Source: Acholeplasmatales bacterium
Lineage (GTDB): Bacteria; Bacillota_I; Bacilli_A; Acholeplasmatales; Anaeroplasmataceae
DNA length: 52,293 nucleotides
Direction: 5' to 3'
NCBI GenBank assembly: GCA_024697825.1
Contig: JAILEP010000098.1
Location: 1 to 52,293, forward strand
Below, piece after piece: positions 1 through 9,728 of the stretch. Position numbers and translations under genes: made by a program. Position 1 is the first letter of the stretch. Each line of letters begins with the position of its first letter. A model generated the notes under the pieces. It made no database searches and was not told the DNA's origin. It saw only the letters and a program-made list of their open reading frames with translations.

Positions 1-27
1 AAAGCGATTAGTTCTTTTACGTCTCAT
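1..27 (-). CDS. N-terminus of an unidentified protein (partial, runs off left edge)
   Basis: Nine codons of a minus-strand gene are visible, reading MRRKRTNRF. An AGAGGTGA Shine-Dalgarno sequence lies a few bases upstream of the ATG at 25-27, which supports a real start. The very basic N-terminus is all that can be seen, so no function is assigned. It lies downstream of the xylBA terminator, so it probably has its own promoter in 28-110. Confidence 0.5.
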
Positions 28-110
28 AAAAAAAGTCACCTCTTATATCTATTTTATCACTATTCTATTTCATTAAAAATAAGAAAATTATGTGAATTTA
101 GTATAGAAAA

Positions 111-129
111 AGAGGGCAAATGCCCTCTT
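111..129 (-). terminator. Intrinsic terminator after xylA
   Basis: On the minus strand a GAGGGCA/TGCCCTC stem is followed at once by TTTTTC. It sits directly after the xylA stop codon and closes the xylBA transcript. Confidence 0.85.
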
Positions 130-130
130 A

Positions 131-1444
131 TTACTTAGTATTATAGATGTACTGATTTAAGATAGTCTCAAGTAATTCCTGATGTCCACTCACATTCTTA
201 ATTTCCTTAAGCTTAAGTGCATAATCATTTAATTCCTCAAATGTAGTGTTACATGTATCGATCTTCTTACCAATACCAGAATCATATGAGCTATATCTTT
301 CCTTAATATTATTTTCAAATACCTTATCCTCTAAAAGCTTAGCAGCGACCTTTAAGCCCTTAGCGAATGTATCCATACCTGAAATATAAGCATAAGCTAA
401 ATCATCATTTTCAAATGATGCACGTCTTACCTTCGCATCAAAATTTAAGCCACCTGAATGAAGACCACCATTCTTTAATACCTCATACATACAAAGTGTC
501 GCATCATAAATATTAGTAGGGAACTGGTCAGTATCCCAGCCTAAAAGTGGATCACCCTGGTTAGCATCAATTGAGCCTAAGGCACCATTGATTCTTGCGA
601 TATTAAGCTCATGATTAAATGTATGACCTGCAAGTGTTGCATGATTAGCTTCAATATTTACCTTAAAATCCTTCTCTAAGCCATATTTTCTTAAGAAAGA
701 TAATACTGTTTGTGTATCAAAATCATATTGATGCTTTGTTGGCTCCTTTGGTTTAGGCTCAATTAAGAACTGTCCCTTAAAGCCAATCTTATTAGCATAA
801 TCCTTGGCAAGCTTTAAGAATAAAGCGAAATGATTAAGCTCACGCTCTGTATCTGTGTTAAGTAGGGTTTCATAGCCTTCTCTTCCACCCCAGAATACGT
901 AGTTTTCTCCACCTAGCTTACAAGTGATTTCAATTGCCTTTTTAACCTGTGCACATGAATATGCAAAAACATCTGCGTTAGGTGATGTAGATGCACCATG
1001 GACAAATCTCTTATTATTAAATAAATTAGCTGTACCCCAAAGACACTTAATACCAGTCTTCTTCATTTTTTCTAGGACATAGTCACTAACGATATCTAAT
1101 CTTCTATTAGATTCCTCAAGTGTATCGCCCTCTTCAACTAAATCTCTATCATGGAAACAGAAATATTTAATGCCTAGCTTTTCCATAAATTCAAAGCCTG
1201 CATCAACCTTTCTCTTTGCAGTTTCAATTGGATCATTTGTAATCCACTCTCTTGTCATTGAATTACTACCAAATGGATCACTACCTAAGGCAGTTAAGGT
1301 ATGCCACCAAGATACGGCAAATCTTAAATGATCCTCCATCTTCTTTCCCATTATTACTAAATCCTTATCATACTCCTTAAAGCTAAATGGATTTGTGCTT
1401 AATGGTCCTTCGTATTTAATACTATCAAAACTAAAATATCCCAT
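131..1444 (-). CDS. xylA: Xylose isomerase
   Basis: Converts D-xylose to D-xylulose in the cytoplasm, the first step of xylose use. The 437-residue length and sequence fit the class II xylose isomerase family. Visible family motifs include FCFHDRD (catalytic His98 and Asp101), [10 protein letters not shown], the metal-binding [27 protein letters not shown] and [17 protein letters not shown]. The start is supported by GAAGGAG about 8 bases upstream, inside the last codons of xylB. Only one base separates the xylB stop codon from this start, so the two genes are translated from one message. No key residue appears to be missing. Confidence 0.97.
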   Translation of the reverse strand: MGYFSFDSIKYEGPLSTNPFSFKEYDKDLVIMGKKMEDHLRFAVSWWHTLTALGSDPFGSNSMTREWITNDPIETAKRKVDAGFEFMEKLGIKYFCFHDRDLVEEGDTLEESNRRLDIVSDYVLEKMKKTGIKCLWGTANLFNNKRFVHGASTSPNADVFAYSCAQVKKAIEITCKLGGENYVFWGGREGYETLLNTDTERELNHFALFLKLAKDYANKIGFKGQFLIEPKPKEPTKHQYDFDTQTVLSFLRKYGLEKDFKVNIEANHATLAGHTFNHELNIARINGALGSIDANQGDPLLGWDTDQFPTNIYDATLCMYEVLKNGGLHSGGLNFDAKVRRASFENDDLAYAYISGMDTFAKGLKVAAKLLEDKVFENNIKERYSSYDSGIGKKIDTCNTTFEELNDYALKLKEIKNVSGHQELLETILNQYIYNTK

Positions 1445-1445
1445 T

Positions 1446-2915
1446 TTAAATCTCCTTCATTTCTTTAAATATAGTTTTTGTATTATTGTATATTTTCTTA
1501 TATATTTTGTAGCCATTATTATAATAATCTACCCACGCCTTAATAGGCCTTGTCTCATCCTTTATTTTAATAATAGCTTTACAAGCATTTGTTATAGAAT
1601 CATATTCATTATTTCCAACCATCGCAAGTATTGCAGCCCCAAGGGATGGTGATTCATCACAATCAATTCTTGTGACTGCTCTATTAATCATTGAGGCAAT
1701 GATTTCTCTATAAAGCTTAGAATTAGCCCCTCCACCAGATATAAATATTCTATCCTTATCCTTAGGTATTAGCTCAAATACATCCTTTATAGAATAGCCA
1801 ACGCCTTCCATAACAGCTCTAATCATTTCAGCCTTATCTGTTGTATTTTTAATTCCAAAGAATACACCTCTTGCGTCATTATCTAAAATAGGTGTTCTTT
1901 CTCCCATTAAATATGGTAAATAATATAAATTATTGGCACCTACATTAACATTCTCTGCCATCTTAGACATTGTATTATAATCAAGCCCAAATACATTATC
2001 TCTTACCCATTTAAGTGATGTACCACAGCCATTAGTAACACCCATTACATGGTATTTATTATATTCACATGTAACAAAGGTTTGAACCTCTCCATTTAAG
2101 ATTAATAAATCCTTAAGTGGTGAAAAGATTACACCACTAGACCCAAGGACAATTGAGGCATCACGCTCAGATGTTACACCAGAGCCAATTGCACCAACAG
2201 CCTGATCTCCACCTCCACCAACGATATTACAGTTATTAAGCTTTAATAAATTCATATATTTATCACATAGCTTTCCTCTAATATCTGTTGATTTAATTAA
2301 TTTAGGGAAGATATTAATATCAATATCAAATTTATCTAATAATTCTTTAGAATAATCTAATTTCTTAATATCCATAATTTGCATACCTGAGGTATCACTA
2401 TATTCACCTAAAAATTTATTAGTAAGCATATAGCATATATAATCCTTTGGTAGCATTGCCTTATTTATCTTCTTATAAATATCCGGCTCATTATTCCTTA
2501 CCCATAAAAGCTTAGCTAATGTAAAGGCTGGCATTGGAATATTACCAGTAATTTTCTTTAATTCCTCAAGACCAATAGTTTCTTCTATTTCCTTAGCCTC
2601 TTTACCTGTTCTATTATCACACCATATAATCGAATTTCTTAAAACATTATCATCCTTATCAAGTAATACTAAGCCATGCATCTGTCCTGAAAAACCTAAG
2701 CCCTTAATTGAATCCTTATAATCTACATCTGTTAATTCCTTTAAGGCATCAATAGTCTTTTCTAGCCATATATTAGGATCTTCTTCTGCATAACCATCAC
2801 ATGGTGAAATAATATCATATTCCTTTAATACACTATTTATAATATTACCATTCTTATCAAATAAGACACCCTTTACACCTGATGTACCTAAATCCATTCC
2901 TATGTAATAATTCAT
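1446..2915 (-). CDS. xylB: Xylulokinase
   Basis: Phosphorylates D-xylulose with ATP to xylulose 5-phosphate, feeding the pentose phosphate pathway. The 489-residue FGGY-family kinase shows the N-terminal phosphate-binding DLGTSGVKG, the substrate-site SGQMHGLV followed by IIWCDNRTG, and the [14 protein letters not shown] and [12 protein letters not shown] segments of the second actin-like lobe. TTGGAGA lies upstream of the ATG. It is the first gene of the xylBA operon. No transporter or XylR-type regulator is seen beside it. Confidence 0.96.
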   Translation of the reverse strand: MNYYIGMDLGTSGVKGVLFDKNGNIINSVLKEYDIISPCDGYAEEDPNIWLEKTIDALKELTDVDYKDSIKGLGFSGQMHGLVLLDKDDNVLRNSIIWCDNRTGKEAKEIEETIGLEELKKITGNIPMPAFTLAKLLWVRNNEPDIYKKINKAMLPKDYICYMLTNKFLGEYSDTSGMQIMDIKKLDYSKELLDKFDIDINIFPKLIKSTDIRGKLCDKYMNLLKLNNCNIVGGGGDQAVGAIGSGVTSERDASIVLGSSGVIFSPLKDLLILNGEVQTFVTCEYNKYHVMGVTNGCGTSLKWVRDNVFGLDYNTMSKMAENVNVGANNLYYLPYLMGERTPILDNDARGVFFGIKNTTDKAEMIRAVMEGVGYSIKDVFELIPKDKDRIFISGGGANSKLYREIIASMINRAVTRIDCDESPSLGAAILAMVGNNEYDSITNACKAIIKIKDETRPIKAWVDYYNNGYKIYKKIYNNTKTIFKEMKEI

Positions 2916-2944
2916 AATTAAATCTCCAATCGAACATTTAATTA

Positions 2945-2950
2945 ATTATA
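2945..2950 (-). promoter_or_regulatory. Putative -10 element of the xylBA promoter
   Basis: A perfect TATAAT on the minus strand lies about 30 bases upstream of the xylB start and downstream of the dusB terminator. No convincing -35 hexamer is visible at 16-18 bases. I see no cre-like or XylR-like palindrome in the short upstream region. Confidence 0.4.
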
Positions 2951-2983
2951 ACAAATTAGTCATTATATTTCTATCAGTCCAAA

Positions 2984-3012
2984 ACAAAAAAGCCGGAAAT
3001 CACTCCAGCTTT
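2984..3012 (-). terminator. Intrinsic terminator after dusB
   Basis: A minus-strand nine-base stem, AAAGCTGGA with TCCGGCTTT (one G-U pair), is followed by TTTTG. It lies about 20 bases after the dusB stop codon. Confidence 0.85.
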
Positions 3013-3029
3013 ATCGTTTTTGTCTCATA

Positions 3030-4007
3030 TTATTCAGAAATATTTAAATATTCTCTAAGCATTTTTAATACTTCATTGAAATCTGTTTGCTTATTAGCTA
3101 GATCCTTAATCTTTGCAGAATTAGGTCTACCCTTAATATACCAAGCAACATGACCTCTCATTTCAAGCATAGCTAAATGATGTCCCTTTAAATCTAATAA
3201 TAAATTGTAATGCTTAACAATTGTATTATAGATTTCCTCATCACTTGGCTTTTCTAAAATAGTACCATCCTCTAGATATGCATTAATCTCTCTAAAGATA
3301 AATGGATTTCCAAGAGTTGCACGAGCTATTGCAATAGCTGTACAGCCAGTTTCATCTAGCATTTTCTTAGCTGAATAGGCATCTACTATATCACCATTAC
3401 CAATAACAGGAATATTAACTGCATCAACTACAGCCTTAATATATTTCCAATCAGCCTTACCTGAATAGAACTGACTTCTAGTTCTACCATGAACAGTAAT
3501 GGCTGAGGCACCTGCCTTTTCAATTAGCTTAGCATTTTCAACGCAGTTGATATGCTCACTATCCCAGCCTATTCTCATTTTAACTGTAACAGGCTTTTTA
3601 ACAGCCTCTACTACAGCCTTAACAATTTCATATACCTTCTCAGGATCCTGTAAAAGTGAAGCTCCAGCTCCAGCCTTTTTTGCTACCTTATTAACAGGGC
3701 ATCCCATATTGATATCAATAATGTCACAATCACTATTTTCATCTAGGAATTTAGCGGCATTTACCATTGATTCAACATCAGCTCCAAATACCTGCATAGA
3801 TATTGGATGCTCTACCTCTGCGACCTTAGTCATCTTAAGTGTCTTTTGATTCTTAAAGCCAATAGCCTTATCACTTACCATTTCGGCAACTACTAAGCCA
3901 GCCCCCATTTCTTTACAGATTTTACGGAATGCCTCATTAGTATTACCTGCCATTGGGGCAAGGACAGTCTGATTAGGTATTTCAATTTCCCTAATTTTCC
4001 ATTTCAT
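3030..4007 (-). CDS. dusB: tRNA-dihydrouridine synthase (DusB-type)
   Basis: FMN enzyme that reduces uridine to dihydrouridine in tRNA. At 325 residues it has the usual length. It shows the N-terminal LAPMAGNTN of the TIM barrel, DINMGCPVNKV with the catalytic Cys, VKMRIGWD, ITVHGRTRSQFYSGKADW and PVIGNGDI flavin-site motifs, and a C-terminal helical RNA-binding domain. Its start overlaps the end of maf by 17 bases, so the two are translationally linked. It is the last gene of the thioesterase-DUF5662-maf-dusB operon. Confidence 0.95.
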   Translation of the reverse strand: MKWKIREIEIPNQTVLAPMAGNTNEAFRKICKEMGAGLVVAEMVSDKAIGFKNQKTLKMTKVAEVEHPISMQVFGADVESMVNAAKFLDENSDCDIIDINMGCPVNKVAKKAGAGASLLQDPEKVYEIVKAVVEAVKKPVTVKMRIGWDSEHINCVENAKLIEKAGASAITVHGRTRSQFYSGKADWKYIKAVVDAVNIPVIGNGDIVDAYSAKKMLDETGCTAIAIARATLGNPFIFREINAYLEDGTILEKPSDEEIYNTIVKHYNLLLDLKGHHLAMLEMRGHVAWYIKGRPNSAKIKDLANKQTDFNEVLKMLREYLNISE

Positions 4008-4557
4008 TTAATTCACCTAAAATCTTACCTAAAGCCTCTGTAGGTAATCCTATAATATTATCTAATGAGCCTTCATAATGATCTACTAAGCCTCTACCAA
4101 TTCCTTGAATTGCATAGCTTCCAGCCTTACCAAATGGCTCTTTAGTATCAATATATGCTTTAATTTCATCATCTGTTAATTCTCTAAAATAAACCTTAGA
4201 TTCAACAACCTCATTATAAACCTTATCCTTATAAATTACTGCAAGGCCACTCATAACCAAATGGCATCTACCAGATAGCTTCTTTAGCATATTAACGGCA
4301 TCCTCCTCACTATGAGGCTTACCATAGATTTGATCATCTAAAACAACTATAGTATCACAGCCAATTAAGACCTTACCATAGTCATCCTCCTTACAAACTG
4401 CAGCCTTCTTTAAGCCTAAAAGACCAACATTTTGGCTTGGTGTTAAATCTGGGTCCATAGTTTCATCTACATCATAGGTATGAATTTCAAATGTATAACC
4501 CATATTTGTTAATAATTCTTTTCTTCTTGGTGATGATGATTTTAAAACAATTTCCAT
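3991..4557 (-). CDS. maf: Maf-type nucleoside triphosphate pyrophosphatase
   Basis: House-cleaning nucleotide pyrophosphatase that hydrolyses dTTP/UTP or modified NTPs to monophosphates. The 188-residue protein carries the N-terminal SSSPRRKELL signature, GCDTIVVLDDQIYGKP, SGRCHLVMSG and the C-terminal EPFGKAGSYAIQG segment expected of the family. It ends in TAG and overlaps dusB by 17 bases. The upstream DUF5662 gene ends 3 bases before its start codon. Whether it is the YhdE-type or YceF-type subfamily was not resolved. Confidence 0.93.
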   Translation of the reverse strand: MEIVLKSSSPRRKELLTNMGYTFEIHTYDVDETMDPDLTPSQNVGLLGLKKAAVCKEDDYGKVLIGCDTIVVLDDQIYGKPHSEEDAVNMLKKLSGRCHLVMSGLAVIYKDKVYNEVVESKVYFRELTDDEIKAYIDTKEPFGKAGSYAIQGIGRGLVDHYEGSLDNIIGLPTEALGKILGELNEMEN

Positions 4558-4560
4558 ATT

Positions 4561-5160
4561 TTACTCCTTTATGGCAGTAGGGCTAAAGAATTCCTTATCT
4601 AGCGGTATTCTTACGCTATATGAATACTTTGCCATGATTTCATTATATTTATTTTTCATGTACTTCTTTTTCATAGATTTGAAGCCATGATCTCTAATTT
4701 CTATAACTGCCCATAAAACAAATTCCTTATTACCTGGATGCATTAAATAGCGTTCCTTCTGTCTTTCAAAATAAGGAACTATTTCAGTCCAATCTAGCTT
4801 TTTATTATAAACACGACTGGCAGATATAATATCCGCTACATATTCAACTGAATGCCTATAATTGATTGGGGCAATAACCATGCCCTCTTTATTATAATCG
4901 ATATAAGCCTGCCAGTGATGCTTATTTCTTAAGGAATGATGAAGGCATATCCAGGATACTCCATCATTATCCTCACGTTCTGTAATTGTAGGTGATTTAA
5001 CACCTGTATAATATTTAGCAGATCTTATAAATTCTGTTGGTGAAAACTTTGATGTATCATGGACTAAAGCCGTCCAAAATATATGTAGCCTTCTACCATA
5101 AACTAAGACAAACCACTTATGCTTTATTACTGTATTAAAGTGTTTGATTAGATGTAACAT
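4561..5160 (-). CDS. DUF5662 family protein
   Basis: A 199-residue protein matching my recollection of the DUF5662 family, which has no assigned function. Recognisable segments are VHDTSKFSPTEF, the His-rich LHHSLRNKHHW about 40 residues later, and VEYVADIISASRVY. The spaced HD and HH pairs suggest a metal-binding helical domain like HD hydrolases; this is inference. I chose the ATG at 5158-5160, which overlaps the thioesterase gene by 26 bases; a GTG at 5191-5193 would add 11 residues. It sits mid-operon between a thioesterase gene and maf. Confidence 0.75.
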   Translation of the reverse strand: MLHLIKHFNTVIKHKWFVLVYGRRLHIFWTALVHDTSKFSPTEFIRSAKYYTGVKSPTITEREDNDGVSWICLHHSLRNKHHWQAYIDYNKEGMVIAPINYRHSVEYVADIISASRVYNKKLDWTEIVPYFERQKERYLMHPGNKEFVLWAVIEIRDHGFKSMKKKYMKNKYNEIMAKYSYSVRIPLDKEFFSPTAIKE

Positions 5161-5557
5161 AATCTTCAAAAGCCTTATGGAAATCTGGTGCACTTCTCTT
5201 TAAGGAAATAATTGTTCCATCCTTGATGAAGCAATGCATTGAATGAGCCTTAACTCTAACTACTCCTGTTTCCTTATCTTTGATAACATAAGAAAATTCA
5301 CATTTAGATCCTGTATATCTTTCTAAAGTTGTTTCAATGATTACAACATCATCAAATTTTGCAGGACTCTTATATTCAATATTGATTGATACAACTGGTG
5401 AAATAATACCAGCCTCTTCCATAGATCTATAGGTAATTCCTTGCTGATCCATAAATCTAACTCTAGCTTCCTCTAACCATTTTAGGTAGTTAGCGTGATG
5501 GATTACACCCATCTGATCTGTTTCATGATAAAATGCTCTTCTTTCATAAACTTCCAT
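5135..5557 (-). CDS. Acyl-CoA thioesterase, YbgC/FcbC hot-dog family
   Basis: A 140-residue single hot-dog domain. The N-terminal YHETDQMGVIHHANYLKW carries the catalytic Asp and the HH-x-NY pattern of the 4-hydroxybenzoyl-CoA/YbgC thioesterases, followed by EARVRFM on the long helix. It likely hydrolyses short acyl-CoA or acyl-carrier thioesters in the cytoplasm; the substrate cannot be read from sequence. It is the first gene of its operon, preceded by GAGGT and a near-consensus promoter. Confidence 0.88.
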   Translation of the reverse strand: MEVYERRAFYHETDQMGVIHHANYLKWLEEARVRFMDQQGITYRSMEEAGIISPVVSINIEYKSPAKFDDVVIIETTLERYTGSKCEFSYVIKDKETGVVRVKAHSMHCFIKDGTIISLKRSAPDFHKAFEDYVTSNQTL

Positions 5558-5577
5558 AATTTTTTACCTCACGATTT

Positions 5578-5606
5578 ATTATAAAGCCCAAGAACATCTT
5601 ATTCAA
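5578..5606 (-). promoter_or_regulatory. Promoter of the ybgC-DUF5662-maf-dusB operon
   Basis: Minus-strand TTGAAT (5601-5606), a 17-base spacer and TATAAT (5578-5583), about 20 bases upstream of the thioesterase start. It is divergent from the lysS promoter. Confidence 0.8.
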
Positions 5607-5652
5607 GGGAAAATACTTTTCGTGAAAGCATTTTATATTATATAAATATAAT

Positions 5653-5682
5653 TTGCCTTTCATCAGTCAATTGTGATATAAT
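5653..5682 (+). promoter_or_regulatory. Promoter of lysS
   Basis: TTGCCT (5653-5658), an 18-base spacer and TATAAT (5677-5682) with an extended TG-A just upstream. AAAGGAG follows before the lysS ATG. The leader is about 30 bases, too short for a T-box riboswitch. Confidence 0.8.
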
Positions 5683-5702
5683 TCTTTTGTAATTTTTAAT
5701 AA

Positions 5703-7241
<1,539 letters not shown>

Positions 7242-7242
7242 T

Positions 7243-7857
7243 ATGGAAGATATTAACATTTATAATGACTATGAAGCCTTTGTTAAGGAAAACAAGGAAT
7301 TAATCACAACATTAATTTCTACAAATTCTAAAACAATTGCTAGATTTGTCCCTGTAATTAAGGTTGTAGATTTCTTATATCATCAAAAAAGAGTAAGAAA
7401 GCTAAATGATGATGAGGAGCTATTCTTCTCTACAGGCTTTGATTATATCTTTGACCAATTCCATTATATAAATACATTACTTGAATCTAAATTCAATAAT
7501 GATATAAAGGAAATGGAAAAGTTTGGTACAACAATCAATCTTCTTCTTTACATCAACGAATTCCAAAGTGAAGCCTTATCTTCTACTAATGAAAAGGTAA
7601 AGCATGGTGTAAAGCTATTAGATGATTTAGATACTAAGGTTAATAATGCATTAGAAGCTGGAAAGAATGCCCCAGAGGAATATTTCCAAATTCTAAATGA
7701 TATCGTTGATAAGGTATTTGAGGCTAATGGTGTTGAGCTTCATACAGTTGATGAAATATTCTATGAAATTGCCTTAGAATATGACATTGAAACTGAAGCT
7801 ACTAATGACACATTCCTAGAAGCATTTAACGAACAGATTGAAAAAAACAGAAAATAA
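7243..7857 (+). CDS. Hypothetical acidic helical protein co-transcribed with lysS
   Basis: Not recognised. The 204-residue protein is soluble, acidic and predicted largely helical, with no signal peptide, membrane segment or cysteine motif. Residues 20-45 hold a hydrophobic/basic stretch around RFVPVIKVVDFLYHQKRVRK; the C-terminal half is rich in Glu and Asp. It starts one base after the lysS stop, with no separate promoter seen, and is followed directly by a terminator. Placement suggests co-expression with LysRS, but no function is inferred. Confidence 0.8.
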   Translation: MEDINIYNDYEAFVKENKELITTLISTNSKTIARFVPVIKVVDFLYHQKRVRKLNDDEELFFSTGFDYIFDQFHYINTLLESKFNNDIKEMEKFGTTINLLLYINEFQSEALSSTNEKVKHGVKLLDDLDTKVNNALEAGKNAPEEYFQILNDIVDKVFEANGVELHTVDEIFYEIALEYDIETEATNDTFLEAFNEQIEKNRK

Positions 7858-7860
7858 ACA

Positions 7861-7890
7861 AAGAAGCGCTGGAAATTTCCAACGCTTCTT
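7861..7890. terminator. Bidirectional terminator between the lysS operon and the esterase gene
   Basis: AAGAAGCG and CGCTTCTT arms enclose an inner TGGAAATTTCCA palindrome. A T-run follows on the plus strand; the opposite strand has a looser T-rich tail. The convergent genes end on either side, so both transcripts can use it. Confidence 0.85.
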
Positions 7891-7892
7891 TT

Positions 7893-9026
7893 TTACTTTA
7901 CATAGATGCTTGCAAGATCACCCATCATCTTATAGGCAAGCTTTGATGGATGTAGGTGATCTCCTGAGTCACAACCATCCTTAAAATGCCATGAACCCCC
8001 TGAAATTTCCCCTATTTCGTGATTAAAGTCAATTGTAGTGTAATTATCCATTAATAAGGAATTAAACTCATTTTTAAGGGTTTCTCTAAATTCCTGATAC
8101 GTTCTCCAGTTATAAATTGGAAGTAAGGTACCAACAAAGAATTTTAAGCCTAGCTTATCAGATTCATTCTTATAATATTTAATTCCCTCAAGCATTTCTA
8201 ATGCTGTAGGTAGATCTGACATAGGCCTAAAAATATTAACATCTTCTCCAACTGGATGAATAATATCATTGATACCCTGCTGAACAATAATCATATCAGC
8301 TCCCTCTACTGAGCTAACCTCATGAACAAATCTATTAGTACCCTTAAGTCCATATGATTGATAAGTAATACAATCATATTCTCTTAATATTCTAGTACCT
8401 GATACAGCCTTTCTAATTACAGCTATATTCTTCTTTCCCTTTTCTCTTAGGGCAAGCTGTAAATAGCCTGGCCAGTCCTGGCTTGTAATAGAGTCACCAT
8501 AGCATATGACTGCCTTATTAGAATCATCTGTATAAATATCAACATTAGATAGGAAATATACCCATGATGTTGATTTAGATGTCTTAATATCAAGCTTTTC
8601 ATTTTCTACCTGATTACCATAGGCAAAATAGCCTTTAGAAAGTGGTCCTATAATATCAACACCACCTGTTAAATTAACATAATCCTTTACATAAATATTA
8701 ACTATTAGATATTCATCTGATTTTAAATCAAAATCAATTACATCAGATTTAATATCCTTATGAGCTTTAATAGTAACATTTCTTTTACCATTAAATGTTA
8801 AATATGTTACCTCTTTTTGCTTATCAGATAGGGTATCACCCTTTGATATGGCAACAGATTCAATATTTATATCCTCATCTACACAGAAATTATCTAATGT
8901 AATTCTTATTTTATTACCATCAAATGGAACAAGCATTGGATATCTTAGTGTTAAATCCTTTGCGTAGGTTGCAGGAGCTGGTAGCACCTTTGATTGGGCA
9001 TTTCCCCACATAGTTACCCATTTCAT
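7893..9026 (-). CDS. SGNH/GDSL-family hydrolase (probable carbohydrate esterase)
   Basis: A 377-residue two-domain protein. The N-terminal ~165 residues look like a beta-sandwich; the C-terminal SGNH domain carries all four blocks: GDSIT with nucleophile Ser179, Gly210 in AVSGTR, Asn253 in QQGINDI, and Asp356/His359 in DHLHPS. There is no signal peptide, so it is probably cytoplasmic. Such enzymes often remove acetyl groups from sugars. The xylose operon is nearby, but the substrate is unknown. I chose the ATG at 9024-9026 because GGAGG precedes it; an upstream in-frame ATG lacks a ribosome site. Confidence 0.82.
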   Translation of the reverse strand: MKWVTMWGNAQSKVLPAPATYAKDLTLRYPMLVPFDGNKIRITLDNFCVDEDINIESVAISKGDTLSDKQKEVTYLTFNGKRNVTIKAHKDIKSDVIDFDLKSDEYLIVNIYVKDYVNLTGGVDIIGPLSKGYFAYGNQVENEKLDIKTSKSTSWVYFLSNVDIYTDDSNKAVICYGDSITSQDWPGYLQLALREKGKKNIAVIRKAVSGTRILREYDCITYQSYGLKGTNRFVHEVSSVEGADMIIVQQGINDIIHPVGEDVNIFRPMSDLPTALEMLEGIKYYKNESDKLGLKFFVGTLLPIYNWRTYQEFRETLKNEFNSLLMDNYTTIDFNHEIGEISGGSWHFKDGCDSGDHLHPSKLAYKMMGDLASIYVK

Positions 9027-9089
9027 ATCTATTTTCCTCCAATAATACTTCAATTAATAGACAAACTCTTATACTTATTCTACTCTAGA

Positions 9090-9135
9090 AAGAAAAAAAT
9101 TAAAAGAGCTAACACATTAATATGCATTAGCTCTT
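9090..9135 (-). terminator. Intrinsic terminator after rnfB
   Basis: Minus-strand stem AAGAGCTAA/TTAGCTCTT (9104-9112 with 9127-9135) is followed by a T-rich run. It begins 6 bases after the rnfB stop codon, showing that the short rnfB is the true operon end. Confidence 0.85.
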
Positions 9136-9141
9136 CTACAA

Positions 9142-9480
9142 TTATTTTACCTTAATTGGATTGATTGAGCCATCTGGATTAGGATGCTCATCAAGATACT
9201 TTCTAATAGCCTCAGGCTTACCACTCTTAGAGCCTGGCTTGCACTGAGATAGATTATCAGCCTTACCATTTACGATAGCCTCAGCAAAACCATTACAGCC
9301 TGGGAATCCACAGGCACCACAGTTTGCTTGAGGTAGGATAGCAGCGATATCTTCAATTCTTGTATCAACCTCAACATGGAATACCTTAGCAGCGATAGCA
9401 AGACCTAAACCAAATATCAAGCCTAAGCCAGCTAAGATAACAACTGACCATACAATAGTCATTGCACTAACTAAAATCAT
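9142..9480 (-). CDS. rnfB: Short RnfB: membrane anchor plus Fes iron-sulfur domain only
   Basis: The 112-residue protein has one N-terminal membrane helix (about 8-32) and a [4Fe-4S] Fes domain with CGACGFPGC (Cys54, 57, 62) and Cys80 in NLSQCKPG. Family knowledge: RnfB normally continues with ferredoxin-type [4Fe-4S] modules that take electrons from ferredoxin. Here it stops about 30 residues after the Fes domain, and a terminator follows 6 bases later, so this is not a frameshift remnant. Its ATG overlaps the TGA stop of the upstream gene. It is the last gene of the rnf cluster. Electron entry must differ or be supplied by another protein; this is inference. Confidence 0.88.
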   Translation of the reverse strand: MILVSAMTIVWSVVILAGLGLIFGLGLAIAAKVFHVEVDTRIEDIAAILPQANCGACGFPGCNGFAEAIVNGKADNLSQCKPGSKSGKPEAIRKYLDEHPNPDGSINPIKVK

Positions 9481-9719
9481 TTAACATCCTCCTCACTTTC
9501 AAGCTTTTCTACTTCTTCCTTTAGCTTATTATATTCAAACTTTTCCTTAATAGAGCAGTCAGTAACCTGACAAGCTCCACAAGCTTCTTCTGATATTTTA
9601 ATATTCTCGCATCCCTTAGGAACAGGAGTTTTTCTATTGATAAGGAATGTAACAAAGAATAAAATTACGAAAGCTATAATAATTACAATTGCAATTATTA
9701 AAGCTGTTGTCTTATCCAT
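9477..9719 (-). CDS. Small Cys-rich single-TM protein in the rnf operon (NqrM-like)
   Basis: Eighty residues: an N-terminal membrane helix (6-27), then RKTPVPKGC and a four-cysteine region (Cys37, 47, 50, 55; C-x9-C-x2-C-x4-C), then a charged helix. The layout of one TM, an RK-x-KG-C turn and clustered Cys recalls NqrM, the factor needed to build the [2Fe-2S] cluster of NqrD/NqrE, which are homologous to RnfA/RnfE. CGAC-x4-C also resembles half of an RnfB Fes motif. It lies between rnfA and rnfB and ends with TGA overlapping the rnfB start. Assignment to either family is a hypothesis. Confidence 0.75.
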   Translation of the reverse strand: MDKTTALIIAIVIIIAFVILFFVTFLINRKTPVPKGCENIKISEEACGACQVTDCSIKEKFEYNKLKEEVEKLESEEDVK

Positions 9720-9728
9720 ATATTAATC

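Noticed and set aside
9090-9141. Lost ferredoxin domain of rnfB caused by a frameshift
   Set aside because: Only a terminator follows the stop codon; no Cys-rich coding sequence is present in any frame before the next gene.
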